Position numbers and translations under genes: made by a program
Part shown: positions 9,658 to 18,387 of the stretch, piece by piece
Numbering within the stretch: position 1 is the stretch's first letter
Layout of the letters: every line of letters begins with the position of its first letter
The notes under the pieces: generated by a model
What the model saw: the letters and a program-made list of their open reading frames with translations, nothing else
The model's database searches: none
What the model was told of the DNA's origin: nothing
DNA from: Planococcus plakortidis
GTDB taxonomy: Bacteria > Bacillota > Bacilli > Bacillales_A > Planococcaceae
NCBI RefSeq assembly: GCF_001687605.2
Contig: NZ_CP016539.2
Span: 2,200,501-2,264,500, forward strand
Direction: 5' to 3'
Length of the DNA stretch: 64,000 bases

Positions 9658-10821
9658 TTATCTTTTATCCAGCTGCGTTATGAATTTCTCCAACCGGTTC
9701 ATGCCTTCTTCTAAAACAGGCATGCTATATGCATAGGAAATTCGCAGGAAGCCTTCCCCGTATTCAGTGAAGGCAGAACCAGGAACGGCGGCCACCCCGC
9801 CTTCTTTCAACAAACGGATAGCAAATTCATAGGAAGGCAGCCCGAATTTTTCAATCGAAGGGAAAATATAGAAAGCCCCGTTCGGCTTGATGACATCAAT
9901 GCCCATCCCCTTCAAGCGCTCATAAACGAAATCCCGGCGCTCGATATAGGCTTTGTTCATTTCCGCCGGCACGTGCCGCTGGTTCGCCAACGCCTCGATA
10001 GCGGCGTATTGGGCCGGTGCAGAAGCGCAGATTGCGTTGTATTGATGCACTTTCAGGACATGCTCCATCAGTTTCGCCGGCCCGAGGATATAGCCGATGC
10101 GCCACCCTGTCATCGAATGGGATTTCGATAAGCCATGGATGAGAACCGTTTTGTCGCGCAAGCTCTTGAAGCAGGCAAATGTGCAATGGGTTCCGCCAAA
10201 TGTGTTTTCACTGTAAATTTCGTCTGTCACGATATACAATTCATGGCGTTCGAAGACTTCTTTTAAAGCGGATAGTTCATCCATCGTCATCGTGACGCCT
10301 GTCGGGTTTGATGGAAAGTTCATCAACACCGCCTTGGTCCGCTCATTGATCAATTGCTCGAGCGCTTGCGGATCCGGTTTGAAGCCGGTATCCGATGTAT
10401 CCAAGTAGACGACTTTGCCGCCGCATAGTTCCACTAATGGCCCATAGCCGGAATAAGTCGGTGCCGGCAGGATGACTTCATCGCCTTCTTCCAGTATCGT
10501 CCGGAATACGGAATCCAATCCTTCACTTGCGCCATTCGTGACGATGATTTCATCTTCTGTCCGGTAAGACAAGCCGTAGCTGTCCTTGAAAAAAGACTGG
10601 ATGGCCTGGCGCAGTTCGAGGACGCCCGCGTTATGCGTGTAATTGGTCTGGTTATTGCGGATAGCATCGATGCCTGCCTGCTTGACCGCATCGGGTGTCG
10701 GGAAATCCGGCTGGCCGACCGTCAAATTGACCGCATCGGGATAATCCGCCATCTGGTTGGCGAATTGGCGGATCCCCGAAAAGACAATCGATTCCGCCCT
10801 TTTGTTAATTGACATGCTCAT
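9658..10821 (-). CDS. patA: Class I/II PLP aminotransferase, PatA type
   Basis: A 387-residue fold-type I aminotransferase very like B. subtilis PatA. Shared features are the N-terminal SGIRQFANQ, LTVGQPDFPTPD, YTHNAG, the proline-rich NFPSNPTGVT, the PLP aspartate in VTDEIYSE and the PLP lysine in GLSKSHSMTGWRIG. The substrate arginine region is FLRISYA. PatA-type enzymes move amino groups between amino acids and 2-oxo acids, with N-acetyl-diaminopimelate among known substrates. The ATG at 10821 has GAAAGG 11 bases upstream; a second ATG lies two codons later. It sits 35 bases after dctM, so it is probably co-transcribed with the TRAP transporter. Confidence 0.88.
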   Translation of the reverse strand: MSMSINKRAESIVFSGIRQFANQMADYPDAVNLTVGQPDFPTPDAVKQAGIDAIRNNQTNYTHNAGVLELRQAIQSFFKDSYGLSYRTEDEIIVTNGASEGLDSVFRTILEEGDEVILPAPTYSGYGPLVELCGGKVVYLDTSDTGFKPDPQALEQLINERTKAVLMNFPSNPTGVTMTMDELSALKEVFERHELYIVTDEIYSENTFGGTHCTFACFKSLRDKTVLIHGLSKSHSMTGWRIGYILGPAKLMEHVLKVHQYNAICASAPAQYAAIEALANQRHVPAEMNKAYIERRDFVYERLKGMGIDVIKPNGAFYIFPSIEKFGLPSYEFAIRLLKEGGVAAVPGSAFTEYGEGFLRISYAYSMPVLEEGMNRLEKFITQLDKR

Positions 10822-10855
10822 AGCAAAACAACCTTTCTTAAATTAGGAATAGCTC

Positions 10856-12145
10856 TTATTCATAAAGCCCTGGCAGCCAGAGGGAAAGCTGCGGGACGAA
10901 CGTGATGACCAATAGGCAGACGATCATCGTGAACAAGAATGGCAGGACTGCATAAGCGATTCGCTCGAACTTGACGCCACCGACACTCGAAGCGACAAAT
11001 AAATTGACGCCAAGCGGGGGCGTGACAAAGCCGATCGCCAAGTTCGCAACAAGCACGACGCCGAAATGGACAGGGTCCACGCCCACTTCTGTCACAATCG
11101 GAAGCAAGATCGGCGTCAGCACGACAAGCGCTGAAATCGTGTCGATAAACATGCCCACTACGAGCAATAATACATTAATTGCGAGCAGAATAACGAATGG
11201 ATTGGTCGATAAAGCCGTCAAATAATCGGAAATCTCACCCGGTATTTGCTGGATGGTCATGAAATAAGCAAACGAAACCGACAATCCGATGATGATCATC
11301 GTCGTTGCATTGATGACAATCGTTTCACGGAAACTTTCATATAAGCCTGTCCATGTAAGTTCCTTATAGACGAATTTACCGATAATGATGGCATACACTA
11401 CTGCGACAACTGCCGCTTCTGTCGGCGAGAACACCCCGCCGTAGATGCCGCCAAGGATAATGACCGGGATAAGCAGCGCCCATTTGGCATCCCAGAACGC
11501 TTTTCCGACATCCTTTAAATGAAACTCCGATTCTTTGCCGGGTTCCGGTTTATAGCCGCGCTTTTTCGAAATCAAATAGGCCGTCAGCATCAACGCCGCA
11601 CCGACCAACAGCCCCGGCAGAATACCGGCCAAGAACATGCTGCCGACGGAGACGCTGCCGATGACCCCATACAATACGAACGGGATACTCGGTGGGATCA
11701 TTACCCCGATCGAACCGGCAGACGCCGCTATGGCGGAAGCGAAACCGCCGCTGTATTTCCGTGCCACCATCGCGGGAATCATGAAGCCCCCGATCGCTGC
11801 AACGGTCGCTGGGCCGGAGCCAGAGATCGCGGCGAAGAACATGCAGGCAACGATCGTCACCATGCTGAGCCCGCCCGTCATCCAGCCGACCATCGCAGAA
11901 GCCAGGTTCAACAAGCGTTTCGAGACGCCGCCCTTGCCCATCAAGACGCCAGCAAGCATGAAAAATGGAATCGCCAGCAGCGGGAATGAATCCAGCGAAG
12001 TAAACGCTTTTTGCGTAATGATGCTCAGTGGCATCGTCGTCCCGAAATAAATGGCTGTCAGCGCCGATACGCCGAGTGCGATGGCGATCGGCACGCCAAT
12101 CAATAAACAGACAAATAAAGTACCGAATAACAGGGCGATTGTCAT
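10856..12145 (-). CDS. dctM: TRAP transporter large permease subunit (DctM)
   Basis: The 429-residue, roughly 12-helix membrane subunit that carries out ion-coupled uptake in a tripartite ATP-independent periplasmic-type transporter. Family landmarks are the N-terminal IGVPIAIALGVSAL, FPLLAIPFFMLAG, the conserved GSGPATVAAIGGFMIPAM and PPSIPFVLYG segments and C-terminal GFVTPPLGVNLF. Its start overlaps the dctQ stop as ATGA. The gene order on the strand is regulator, dctP, dctQ, dctM, the standard set. The substrate is not readable from this subunit. Confidence 0.95.
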   Translation of the reverse strand: MTIALLFGTLFVCLLIGVPIAIALGVSALTAIYFGTTMPLSIITQKAFTSLDSFPLLAIPFFMLAGVLMGKGGVSKRLLNLASAMVGWMTGGLSMVTIVACMFFAAISGSGPATVAAIGGFMIPAMVARKYSGGFASAIAASAGSIGVMIPPSIPFVLYGVIGSVSVGSMFLAGILPGLLVGAALMLTAYLISKKRGYKPEPGKESEFHLKDVGKAFWDAKWALLIPVIILGGIYGGVFSPTEAAVVAVVYAIIIGKFVYKELTWTGLYESFRETIVINATTMIIIGLSVSFAYFMTIQQIPGEISDYLTALSTNPFVILLAINVLLLVVGMFIDTISALVVLTPILLPIVTEVGVDPVHFGVVLVANLAIGFVTPPLGVNLFVASSVGGVKFERIAYAVLPFLFTMIVCLLVITFVPQLSLWLPGLYE

Positions 12146-12636
12146 GCCTGGACACCCCCGTCTTTATGCATTTCGTAATCACCTTTCCAAATCTGGCGCA
12201 ATTGCACAATCAAGCGGATGCACATCCCGATGCCGCCGATTGGAATCGCCAAGAACGGGATCCACATCGGCAACTGCATGGCAGGCGTCACTTGGCCGTT
12301 GGATAAACTTTGCATGACCAGAATCGTGCCGAAATACGCCAGGAATAAAGCCATCGCAAACCAAACAGTCAAGGAAATGGTTTCCAGGATCTTTCTAGGG
12401 AGCCCTTGGAACCGTGTAATGAAAGCTTCCACACGGATATGCTCACGCAGCTTCACTGCATAGCTTGCGCCGATCCATACTTGGAAAATATGGATATAGC
12501 GCGCCATTTCTTCCGTCCAGCTCGGCGCGTTGGAGAATACATAGCGCCCGACCACCTGGCCGAAGATCAAGGCGACCATCGCAACAAGCGTCAGCACCAA
12601 TAATGCTTCTTCTGCTTTCGCGAATTTCTTCATCAT
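12142..12636 (-). CDS. dctQ: TRAP transporter small permease subunit (DctQ)
   Basis: About 164 residues with four predicted membrane helices. QVVGRYVFSNAPSWTEEMARY is the DctQ hallmark (aromatic and SWTEE residues), and a second helical pair follows IRVEAFITRF. I chose the ATG at 12636 (MMKKFAKAEE), with AAGGAAG six bases upstream, rather than the open-frame codon at 12675, which lacks a site. It lies 65 bases after dctP and overlaps dctM by four bases. Confidence 0.92.
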   Translation of the reverse strand: MMKKFAKAEEALLVLTLVAMVALIFGQVVGRYVFSNAPSWTEEMARYIHIFQVWIGASYAVKLREHIRVEAFITRFQGLPRKILETISLTVWFAMALFLAYFGTILVMQSLSNGQVTPAMQLPMWIPFLAIPIGGIGMCIRLIVQLRQIWKGDYEMHKDGGVQA

Positions 12637-12701
12637 CAGAATCTTCCTTTCTAAAAAGAAAAACCAAGGAACCACGTCCTTGATTTTTCATCTGTCATCG
12701 C

Positions 12702-13727
12702 TCAGTTATTCGCCTCAAGTGCACGGTCGATCAAGTCTGCCCCGATCTGCCCTTCGTATTTTTCATAAACCGGTGCTGCCGCTTCGCGGAATGCGTCGCG
12801 CTGTTCGTCGGTCAAGTCATTGATCTGCATGCCTTCCGCTTCCAGTTGCTCCATGAACTCGGTGTCTTGCTGTTGAGCCAGTTCACGCTGTTGGTCGCGG
12901 AACTCTTCAGACGCTTCCATCAGCAACTCCTGCAAATCTTCAGGCAGGCTGTTGTAGAAATCATCGTTCATGAGAAGCGAAGTCGCTGCATAGACATGGC
13001 CGGTTAGTGTCAGGTAATCCTGCACTTCATAGAATTTATTGGTGTAATAAAGCGAAATCGGGCAATCCATTGCATCGTATGTGCCTTGCTGCAAGGCTGT
13101 ATACAATTCGCCGAATGCAAATGGCGACGCGTTCGCGCCGAACGCGTTGAATGTATCGGTATGAAGCGGGCTCTCAAGTGTACGCATCTTCAAGCCTTCC
13201 ATGTCTTCCGGCTTTTCAATCGGCCCTTCGTTATTGGACACATGGCGGAAGCCGTTTTCCCCGAAGACTAGCCCTTTCAAGCCATTGCTCTCAAGGTCAG
13301 CCATCAATTCCTGGCCCAGTTCCCCGTCAAGCGCTTTGTAGGCCGCTTCGTTGTTATTGAAGAGGAACGGTAAATCGAATACCTGGAATTTTTCGTTGAA
13401 TGACGCCATCGCAGCTACTGCCGGGATCGTCATTTCGATATTGCCGAGCTGCACCGCTTCGATCGCTTCGCGGTCAGAACCGTAAAGCTGGCCGTTCGGA
13501 TACAGCTCCACTTTGATCCGCCCATCGGATTCGGATTCCAGTTTTTCCTTAAAGTCCACTGCCGCTACATGGGAGGATTGCTCCTCAGGCACCAAGTGGG
13601 CCAGGCGGATCGTGTAGGTTTCGCCCTCCCCTCCTTCTTCACTCGACGAACCGCCGCTATCCGGCCGGCCGCAAGCGGCAAGAATCAATACGAGCATGAG
13701 TAGAATTAGTCCTGTAAGTTTTTTCAT
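12702..13727 (-). CDS. dctP: TRAP transporter solute-binding lipoprotein (DctP)
   Basis: A 341-residue extracellular binding protein. It starts with a lipoprotein signal (MKKLTGLILLMLVLILAACG; lipobox LAAC), then a Ser/Gly/Glu linker, then the DctP fold with IRLAHLVPEEQ, VELYPNGQLYGSDREAIEAV and the ligand-arginine segment GLKMRTLESPLH. It captures a carboxylate substrate outside the membrane and hands it to DctQM. Its ATG overlaps the regulator stop (ATGA, 13724-13727) with GGAGGAG just upstream. The family binds many organic acids; the neighbouring GlcD-type oxidase hints at a 2-hydroxy acid, which is inference. Confidence 0.93.
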   Translation of the reverse strand: MKKLTGLILLMLVLILAACGRPDSGGSSSEEGGEGETYTIRLAHLVPEEQSSHVAAVDFKEKLESESDGRIKVELYPNGQLYGSDREAIEAVQLGNIEMTIPAVAAMASFNEKFQVFDLPFLFNNNEAAYKALDGELGQELMADLESNGLKGLVFGENGFRHVSNNEGPIEKPEDMEGLKMRTLESPLHTDTFNAFGANASPFAFGELYTALQQGTYDAMDCPISLYYTNKFYEVQDYLTLTGHVYAATSLLMNDDFYNSLPEDLQELLMEASEEFRDQQRELAQQQDTEFMEQLEAEGMQINDLTDEQRDAFREAAAPVYEKYEGQIGADLIDRALEANN

Positions 13728-14389
13728 AGCTCCTCCTGTGAAATGTATTTCAGCAATCTGTCCTCGATGTTTTCGAGGTGGACAGCCAATTGTTTTTTCG
13801 TCTTTTCCAAATCACCTTGTTCCAATGCTTCGATGATGGCACCGTGTTCCTGATGGGCGATCACTGCACTGTCGAATACTTTTTTGGACAGCAGCAAGAA
13901 TGCGCGGCTGCCGCCCGTGTTCACTGCGTGGATCAATTCACGCAAGCGCTGGTTCGGATGGAATTCATAGAATTGGTCGTGGAACCATTGATCCCAATCC
14001 ATGAATGCCGCAAAGTCATGTGCTTGAATCGCTTCCCACTGGCGTTCATGGGCATAGCGCAATTCTTTCAAGACATGCTGTTGATCTGCTTTCGACAACC
14101 CTTCAATCCCGTAAATCTCAAGCAATCTCCTGAGCTCCATGATTTCCTTGACGTCCTGGTGGGTAAATCTGGCGACGAGCGCCGGTTTTGTCTTCCTCAA
14201 CTCGATAAGCGCATCAACAGCGAGTCTTTTCAATGCCTCCCTCAGGGGCGTACGGCTGATGCCAAGCTCTGCGGCGAGCTTTTCTTCCGGCAATTCCTCG
14301 CCTGGTTTCAATTCGCCGGTGATGATCATTTTCTTGACGGATTCGTATGCCTGTTCAGCCAAGGTCGGCTGTTTGACGATTTTTCTCAT
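13724..14389 (-). CDS. GntR-family regulator, FadR/FCD subgroup
   Basis: About 221 residues. The N-terminal winged helix-turn-helix reads EKLAAELGISRTPLREALKRL and is followed by an all-helical FCD ligand domain with the metal-site pattern D...H...H (for example FHDQFYEFHP and the HLEN C-terminal segment). FCD regulators of TRAP genes usually respond to the imported acid. I chose the ATG at 14389 (MRKIVKQ), with GGGAGGA six to seven bases upstream. It is the first gene of the regulator-dctPQM-patA transcript, so autoregulation through the palindromes upstream is likely. Confidence 0.92.
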   Translation of the reverse strand: MRKIVKQPTLAEQAYESVKKMIITGELKPGEELPEEKLAAELGISRTPLREALKRLAVDALIELRKTKPALVARFTHQDVKEIMELRRLLEIYGIEGLSKADQQHVLKELRYAHERQWEAIQAHDFAAFMDWDQWFHDQFYEFHPNQRLRELIHAVNTGGSRAFLLLSKKVFDSAVIAHQEHGAIIEALEQGDLEKTKKQLAVHLENIEDRLLKYISQEEL

Positions 14390-14417
14390 GATTCCTCCCT
14401 TCCCATCCAAAACTTAC

Positions 14418-14437
14418 ACAGTGTATACTGTATACAG
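14418..14437. promoter_or_regulatory. Overlapping palindromes, likely operator of the FCD regulator
   Basis: ACAGT-GTAT-ACTGT (14418-14431) overlaps the perfect palindrome CTGTATACAG (14428-14437), 29 bases ahead of the regulator gene and in the gap to glcD. FCD-type GntR proteins commonly bind short GTATAC-containing palindromes. The position would let one site govern both directions. Confidence 0.6.
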
Positions 14438-14600
14438 AAAGTATAGAATACTCATTTTTATTTGTAAACATAAATTTCAGAATAAATTCACATTTCCGAC
14501 ACATCTTTTTTTTCATTGAAGCTCCTATACTTTTAAGCCAATTTTTGATTACATAAAAAAAGGAATGCATACTATTGCATAAATTCAAGGAGATGATTGA

Positions 14601-15977
14601 ATGTCTACCGAAACGACAGCTGATTGGGTCAAAATCTTATCAAGCCGCTTGACTCCCGGCCAATTATCCACAAGCGAAGGGGAACGCTATCGCCATAGCC
14701 ATGATGAATCCGATCACCCGCCCTCCGAACCGGATGTCGTCTGTTTTCCTGAAAGTACGGAAGATGTCCAGACGGTGCTCGCATTCGCGCGAGACCATCA
14801 AATTCCAGTGACGGCTTTTGGGGCAGGCTCAGGCCTCGAAGGATCTGCCATCCCGATCCGAAAAGGCATTTCACTTAATTTTGAACGGATGAATCAAGTG
14901 CTCCATTTTGCCCCGGAAGATTTGCTTGTGACTGTGCAGCCCGGCATCACGCGTCTCGCATTGAACCGACGCATCAATCGCCATGGCCTGCAGTTCCCGA
15001 TCGATCCTGGCGCAGATGCAACGATCGGCGGCATGGCCGCGACCAATGCGAGCGGAACGACTGCCGTCCGCTACGGTGTCATGCGCGACCAGATTTTGGA
15101 TATGGAAGTCGTCCTCGCAAATGGCAGCATTATCCACACCGGCACGAAAGCGAAGAAATCTTCTTCCGGCTATTCGGTCGGCGGGCTGTTCGTCGGCTCC
15201 GAGGGAACGCTTGGCATCATTACCGAAATCACCTTGAAGCTACATGCCATCCCGGAACATACCATCGCTGCCTCGTGCACCTTCGATACGCCAGGCGAAT
15301 GCGCCCAGGCGGCGAACAGCGTCCTGTTGATGGGGATCCCGGTGCAGCGCATGGAATTCGTCGATGCCTCGAGCATCCAGAAGGTCAATGAATACGGCGG
15401 CTATGGGCTGCCGGAAAAGCATTCCTTATTCTTTGAATTTGCTGGATTGACTCAGTCAGCCATTGAAGATGCCCGCCTTGCAGAAGAGCTCATGAAGGAT
15501 TTGGGAGCGCACAATTGGCATGTTGCGGCGGATGCCGAAGAGCGCGCCAACATCTGGAAAGCACGCCATGAAATGGCCTATGCCTACCGCCACCAGCCCG
15601 GCGTTTCCGTCACGGGCGGCGACGTCTGTGTGCCGATTTCCAAATTGCCGGACCTGTTGGAACACGGCCGCGAACTGATCGAAGCCAGCGGATTGGAAGG
15701 CGGCCTGCTCGGCCATATCGGCGATGGCAATTTCCATACATGCATCGTTTACGATCCTGAATCTATAGAACAAAAACAATTGGCTTTTGGCATCAACGAC
15801 CAATTGGCATTCCGCGCCATCGAACTCGGCGGCAGTTGCACAGGCGAACATGGCGTCGGCCTCGGCAAGCAAAAGTTCCAGGAAGCTGAACACGGTGAAG
15901 CCATGGTGCTTTTCAAAAATGTCAAACAGCTGCTAGATCCCGATAATTTATTGAATCCTGGGAAGGTTATTGGCTAA
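14601..15977 (+). CDS. glcD: FAD-linked oxidase, glycolate oxidase GlcD / D-lactate dehydrogenase type
   Basis: A 458-residue FAD-dependent 2-hydroxy acid oxidoreductase. The PCMH-type FAD domain shows FGAGSGLEGSA, DPGADATIGGMAATNASGT, RYGVMRDQIL and GLFVGSEGTLGIIT. The C-terminal cap carries GHIGDGNFH, and CTGEHGVGLGKQ lies near the end, with the histidines that face the substrate and flavin. Such enzymes turn glycolate or D-lactate into the 2-oxo acid. GGAGATG lies seven bases before the ATG. It is divergent from the TRAP operon and shares its control region, which suggests that the imported substrate is a 2-hydroxy acid. Confidence 0.88.
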   Translation: MSTETTADWVKILSSRLTPGQLSTSEGERYRHSHDESDHPPSEPDVVCFPESTEDVQTVLAFARDHQIPVTAFGAGSGLEGSAIPIRKGISLNFERMNQVLHFAPEDLLVTVQPGITRLALNRRINRHGLQFPIDPGADATIGGMAATNASGTTAVRYGVMRDQILDMEVVLANGSIIHTGTKAKKSSSGYSVGGLFVGSEGTLGIITEITLKLHAIPEHTIAASCTFDTPGECAQAANSVLLMGIPVQRMEFVDASSIQKVNEYGGYGLPEKHSLFFEFAGLTQSAIEDARLAEELMKDLGAHNWHVAADAEERANIWKARHEMAYAYRHQPGVSVTGGDVCVPISKLPDLLEHGRELIEASGLEGGLLGHIGDGNFHTCIVYDPESIEQKQLAFGINDQLAFRAIELGGSCTGEHGVGLGKQKFQEAEHGEAMVLFKNVKQLLDPDNLLNPGKVIG

Positions 15978-16015
15978 GTGCTTGAATCTCCATTAAATCC
16001 GGATACTGCGCGAAA

Positions 16016-16065
16016 CAAAAAAATCACCCTGGCGACTGTGGACTGCGCCTGGGTGATTTTTCTTT
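16016..16065. terminator. Bidirectional terminator between glcD and the LysM gene
   Basis: AATCACCC-T-GGCG pairs with CGCC-T-GGGTGATT (one T:T mismatch) around an 11-base loop. An A tract lies to the left and TTTTTCTTT to the right, serving both converging genes. Confidence 0.88.
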
Positions 16066-16078
16066 AGTTCGCCTGCAT

Positions 16079-16924
16079 CTATTCCAGCTCTTGCACCGCA
16101 TAAGACACCATCTCATACCGCTCGCCTACACGAACTACCGTAAACGTCAGCCTAAGATCGTTGCGGTCTGCCAAATGCTGGATCGGTGCGTTTCCTTGAT
16201 ACAAATTGACTGCGTAATAATCATTGCCCACTTTCACTTCGATTACGCGGCCATCTGCCAACCCAAAAGGTTCCTCGGTGGTGATTTCAAGTACTTCGCC
16301 CGATATTTTGAGCGGCTGGAGCACTTGCAACTCTCCGCTTGGCAAAGTGACCGTCTTGCCGAATTTGTTTCGCAGCGTGTATTTCGTGTCCCCTGACTTC
16401 ACATAGTAAGTCGCGGAAGTTTTGTGAATCACCCCAACATCCGGGTAGAGCGTCAAGACTTGGCCGATCATGATCAGATCGGATGTTAAGTTGTTCATCT
16501 TCTTAATGCTGTCAATCGATACACCGGTTCGTTTAGAAATGGAATAAAGGGTATCCCCTTTGACCACACGGTAATTTCTCGCATTCAAATCTTCCTGGTT
16601 GCCGGACCACGCTTGGGTTTTATGCGGAATGGCGAGTTTTTGGCCGACGATGATTTTGGTGCTGGTTGTGAAATTGGCAGCCATCAGCTGTTCGACCACC
16701 AAGCCGTACTTTTTCGCGATGCTGTAGAAAGTATCCCCTTTTTGGACAATGTAATAACTGGCCACTTCAGTAGCTGCACTGGGTGACATGACAGGGCCTG
16801 CCGCTGCTGCGGAAGAGACTAATGCAAACGACAAGAGAACTTTGGATAACCGTTTCTTTCCTTTTGGCGTTTGAAGCTCTTTCTTCTTGGCTGGGGGGAC
16901 GGGTTTCAAATGAAATTCAGTCAT
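16079..16924 (-). CDS. Secreted or membrane-linked protein with two LysM domains
   Basis: 281 residues. A lysine-rich cytoplasmic head of about 25 residues precedes a hydrophobic signal segment (VLLSFALVSSAAAAG). Two LysM peptidoglycan-binding repeats follow at about residues 57-99 (YYIVQKGDTFYSIAKKYG) and 117-160 (YRVVKGDTLYSISKRTG). A third, diverged unit near residue 170 (YYVKSGDTKYTLRNKFG) lacks the usual LysM ending. The C-terminal ~90 residues form an unknown beta-rich domain. No catalytic domain is visible, so this is a cell-wall binding protein rather than a recognisable hydrolase. It is a single gene with its own convergent terminator. Confidence 0.88.
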   Translation of the reverse strand: MTEFHLKPVPPAKKKELQTPKGKKRLSKVLLSFALVSSAAAAGPVMSPSAATEVASYYIVQKGDTFYSIAKKYGLVVEQLMAANFTTSTKIIVGQKLAIPHKTQAWSGNQEDLNARNYRVVKGDTLYSISKRTGVSIDSIKKMNNLTSDLIMIGQVLTLYPDVGVIHKTSATYYVKSGDTKYTLRNKFGKTVTLPSGELQVLQPLKISGEVLEITTEEPFGLADGRVIEVKVGNDYYAVNLYQGNAPIQHLADRNDLRLTFTVVRVGERYEMVSYAVQELE

Positions 16925-17053
16925 TTTACCTCCCTACTTTCCTTTGTTTTTTTGTTGCCATCATTCCTTAAATACCCTTTTCCCAAAAACGACAATCATT
17001 TTTTTGTCATCATCAAGATATTTTTACGATGATTTTTATATAAATCCAAGATC

Positions 17054-17320
17054 TCATTTTTCTGGCTTCTGCCCATTGCAAAGTTCCCGGCTAGCTATAT
17101 TACCCCCATAATAAATGTTGGATATTTTGACATCACTGGCATCAATGGCTATCATAAAAACAAGAAATCGAAGGGTTTGGCCATTACTATTGCGTAATTT
17201 CCATTCTTCCCCTAACAATTGATTGTAGTTATTTTCATAATCCGGTCGAGTGAGCCAGACGATTGAGCTGGAGTAACGCCAAGAGAGTGCAAGCTTCTTT
17301 TTGGTGTTTTTATTTTGCAC
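17054..17320 (-). CDS. Uncertain short ORF in an AT-rich gap
   Basis: An 88-codon frame with a GTG start at 17320 inside the 16925-17363 gap, preceded only by a weak AGGG. The predicted protein has a basic N-terminus and mixed composition (ENNYNQLLGEEWKLRN, FLVFMIAIDASDV) and matches nothing I recognise. The surrounding 440 bases are richer in A and T than the neighbouring genes. It could be a real small gene, a remnant or chance. Apart from this frame I see nothing else in the gap. Confidence 0.3.
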   Translation of the reverse strand: MQNKNTKKKLALSWRYSSSIVWLTRPDYENNYNQLLGEEWKLRNSNGQTLRFLVFMIAIDASDVKISNIYYGGNIASRELCNGQKPEK

Positions 17321-17363
17321 AATAACCCTATTTTTTTGCAGCTAAGATAGAAAGGAGAATTCG

Positions 17364-17939
17364 ATGTTCGGCTTATCCGATTTCATATCACTCGTTATTT
17401 CCGCTTTTATCATACTGCCGTTAACGATTCTTATAAGGGAATCGGGATATTTGATTGCAAGCGGCATTGTCGGTGTAGAGAATCCGAGGCTGACAATCGG
17501 TTCTGGTCCACGTGTCTTTAAAATCGGGATACTGGACGTGCGTAAGTACTATCAATTGTATAGTCGGTTTTCTTACGATTCATTGAAGAGGGACAATAAA
17601 TTCACTTATATTTTTCTATACGGGAGCCCAATCTTGATGACACTCTTTCTGGCATTGGCACTTAATGCATTAATTGCCAACGGCATCCTCCAATCATTCA
17701 TGACTTTTTGGGATCGATTTGTTTTCTATGCCATTTTTTACCTCCTATTCGATGTGGTGCCGATGAAAATGCAAGGAGGCATGCCCAATAACGGCATGAT
17801 TATTTACGAAATGCTGCGGTATGGGAAACGGACGGATTTCAACGAAAGCCCTTTTATTCCAGCAACATCGGATGTTGAACAAGAACAGCAGGATATCGTT
17901 GAAAAAATAGAGAAACGCCAGAAAGAACAAAGCAAATAA
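17364..17939 (+). CDS. Degenerate site-2-protease-like (M50 fold) membrane protein
   Basis: A 191-residue membrane protein. Its order of features follows family M50 intramembrane metalloproteases. A first helix ends in LIRESGYLIASGIVGV where a protease has HExxH, and then LTIGSGPRVFKIG matches the conserved GxGP strand. Two further helices follow, then FDVVPMKMQGGMPNNG where a protease has the N-P-x-x-D-G zinc motif. Both zinc histidines are replaced (R and Y) and the aspartate is absent, so proteolysis is unlikely. The C-terminal tail is charged. AAGGAG lies six to seven bases before the ATG. The role is unknown. Confidence 0.7.
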   Translation: MFGLSDFISLVISAFIILPLTILIRESGYLIASGIVGVENPRLTIGSGPRVFKIGILDVRKYYQLYSRFSYDSLKRDNKFTYIFLYGSPILMTLFLALALNALIANGILQSFMTFWDRFVFYAIFYLLFDVVPMKMQGGMPNNGMIIYEMLRYGKRTDFNESPFIPATSDVEQEQQDIVEKIEKRQKEQSK

Positions 17940-17941
17940 GA

Positions 17942-17976
17942 AACAGCCGTTGAAATTCCCTCAACGGCTGTTTTCT
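17942..17976 (+). terminator. Intrinsic terminator after the M50-like gene
   Basis: AACAGCCGTTGA pairs with TCAACGGCTGTT around AATTCCC and is followed by TTCTTT. The leading A residues let it act leftward for the next gene too. Confidence 0.88.
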
Positions 17977-17991
17977 TTATATGGAAGAAAC

Positions 17992-18297
17992 TTATATCCA
18001 CCAGCTCCACGAAACGATGAGTGCGATGGACGAGACGATTATCGAAGCAATGACTGCCATGGAACGTTCCCTCCGGATCAGCATCGAAACGATGCCGGAG
18101 AACAGCGCGACGGCGAAAGAGGCCAGGGACATCAGCAGCAGAAACGTCAAGAGCAGGTTATCGCCCATTTCCCCTTCAAACGCCAGCGGCAACTCCTGGA
18201 ATGCACCGGCAAGGGCGATCAACAATGCCAACAATAACGGGACAGCCGTGAAGACAACGGAAATATTGCCGAGCTTGGATTTGGGCCAGATTGTCAT
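17992..18297 (-). CDS. Small integral membrane protein of unknown function
   Basis: About 101 residues with three hydrophobic segments (VVFTAVPLLLALLIALAGAF, LLTFLLLMSLASFAVALFSG and the C-terminal AVIASIIVSSIALIVSW) and a basic IRRER loop. I chose the ATG at 18297 (MTIWPKS), with GGAGG five bases before it; an in-frame GTG at 18309 lies inside that ribosome site. No family recognised. It ends facing the M50-like gene and shares its terminator. Confidence 0.7.
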   Translation of the reverse strand: MTIWPKSKLGNISVVFTAVPLLLALLIALAGAFQELPLAFEGEMGDNLLLTFLLLMSLASFAVALFSGIVSMLIRRERSMAVIASIIVSSIALIVSWSWWI

Positions 18298-18387
18298 ATC
18301 AGCCTCCACCTTTCCCCACGTATTATGTTCTGCCTAGTGTATTCCACTTGTTTGCCGCATTTCCTGCCGGATGAATTGTAAAGAATG

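Noticed and set aside
12028-12317. Plus-strand frames over the dctM/dctQ junction
   Set aside because: The ATGA overlap and conserved membrane motifs are on the minus strand; these are shadows.
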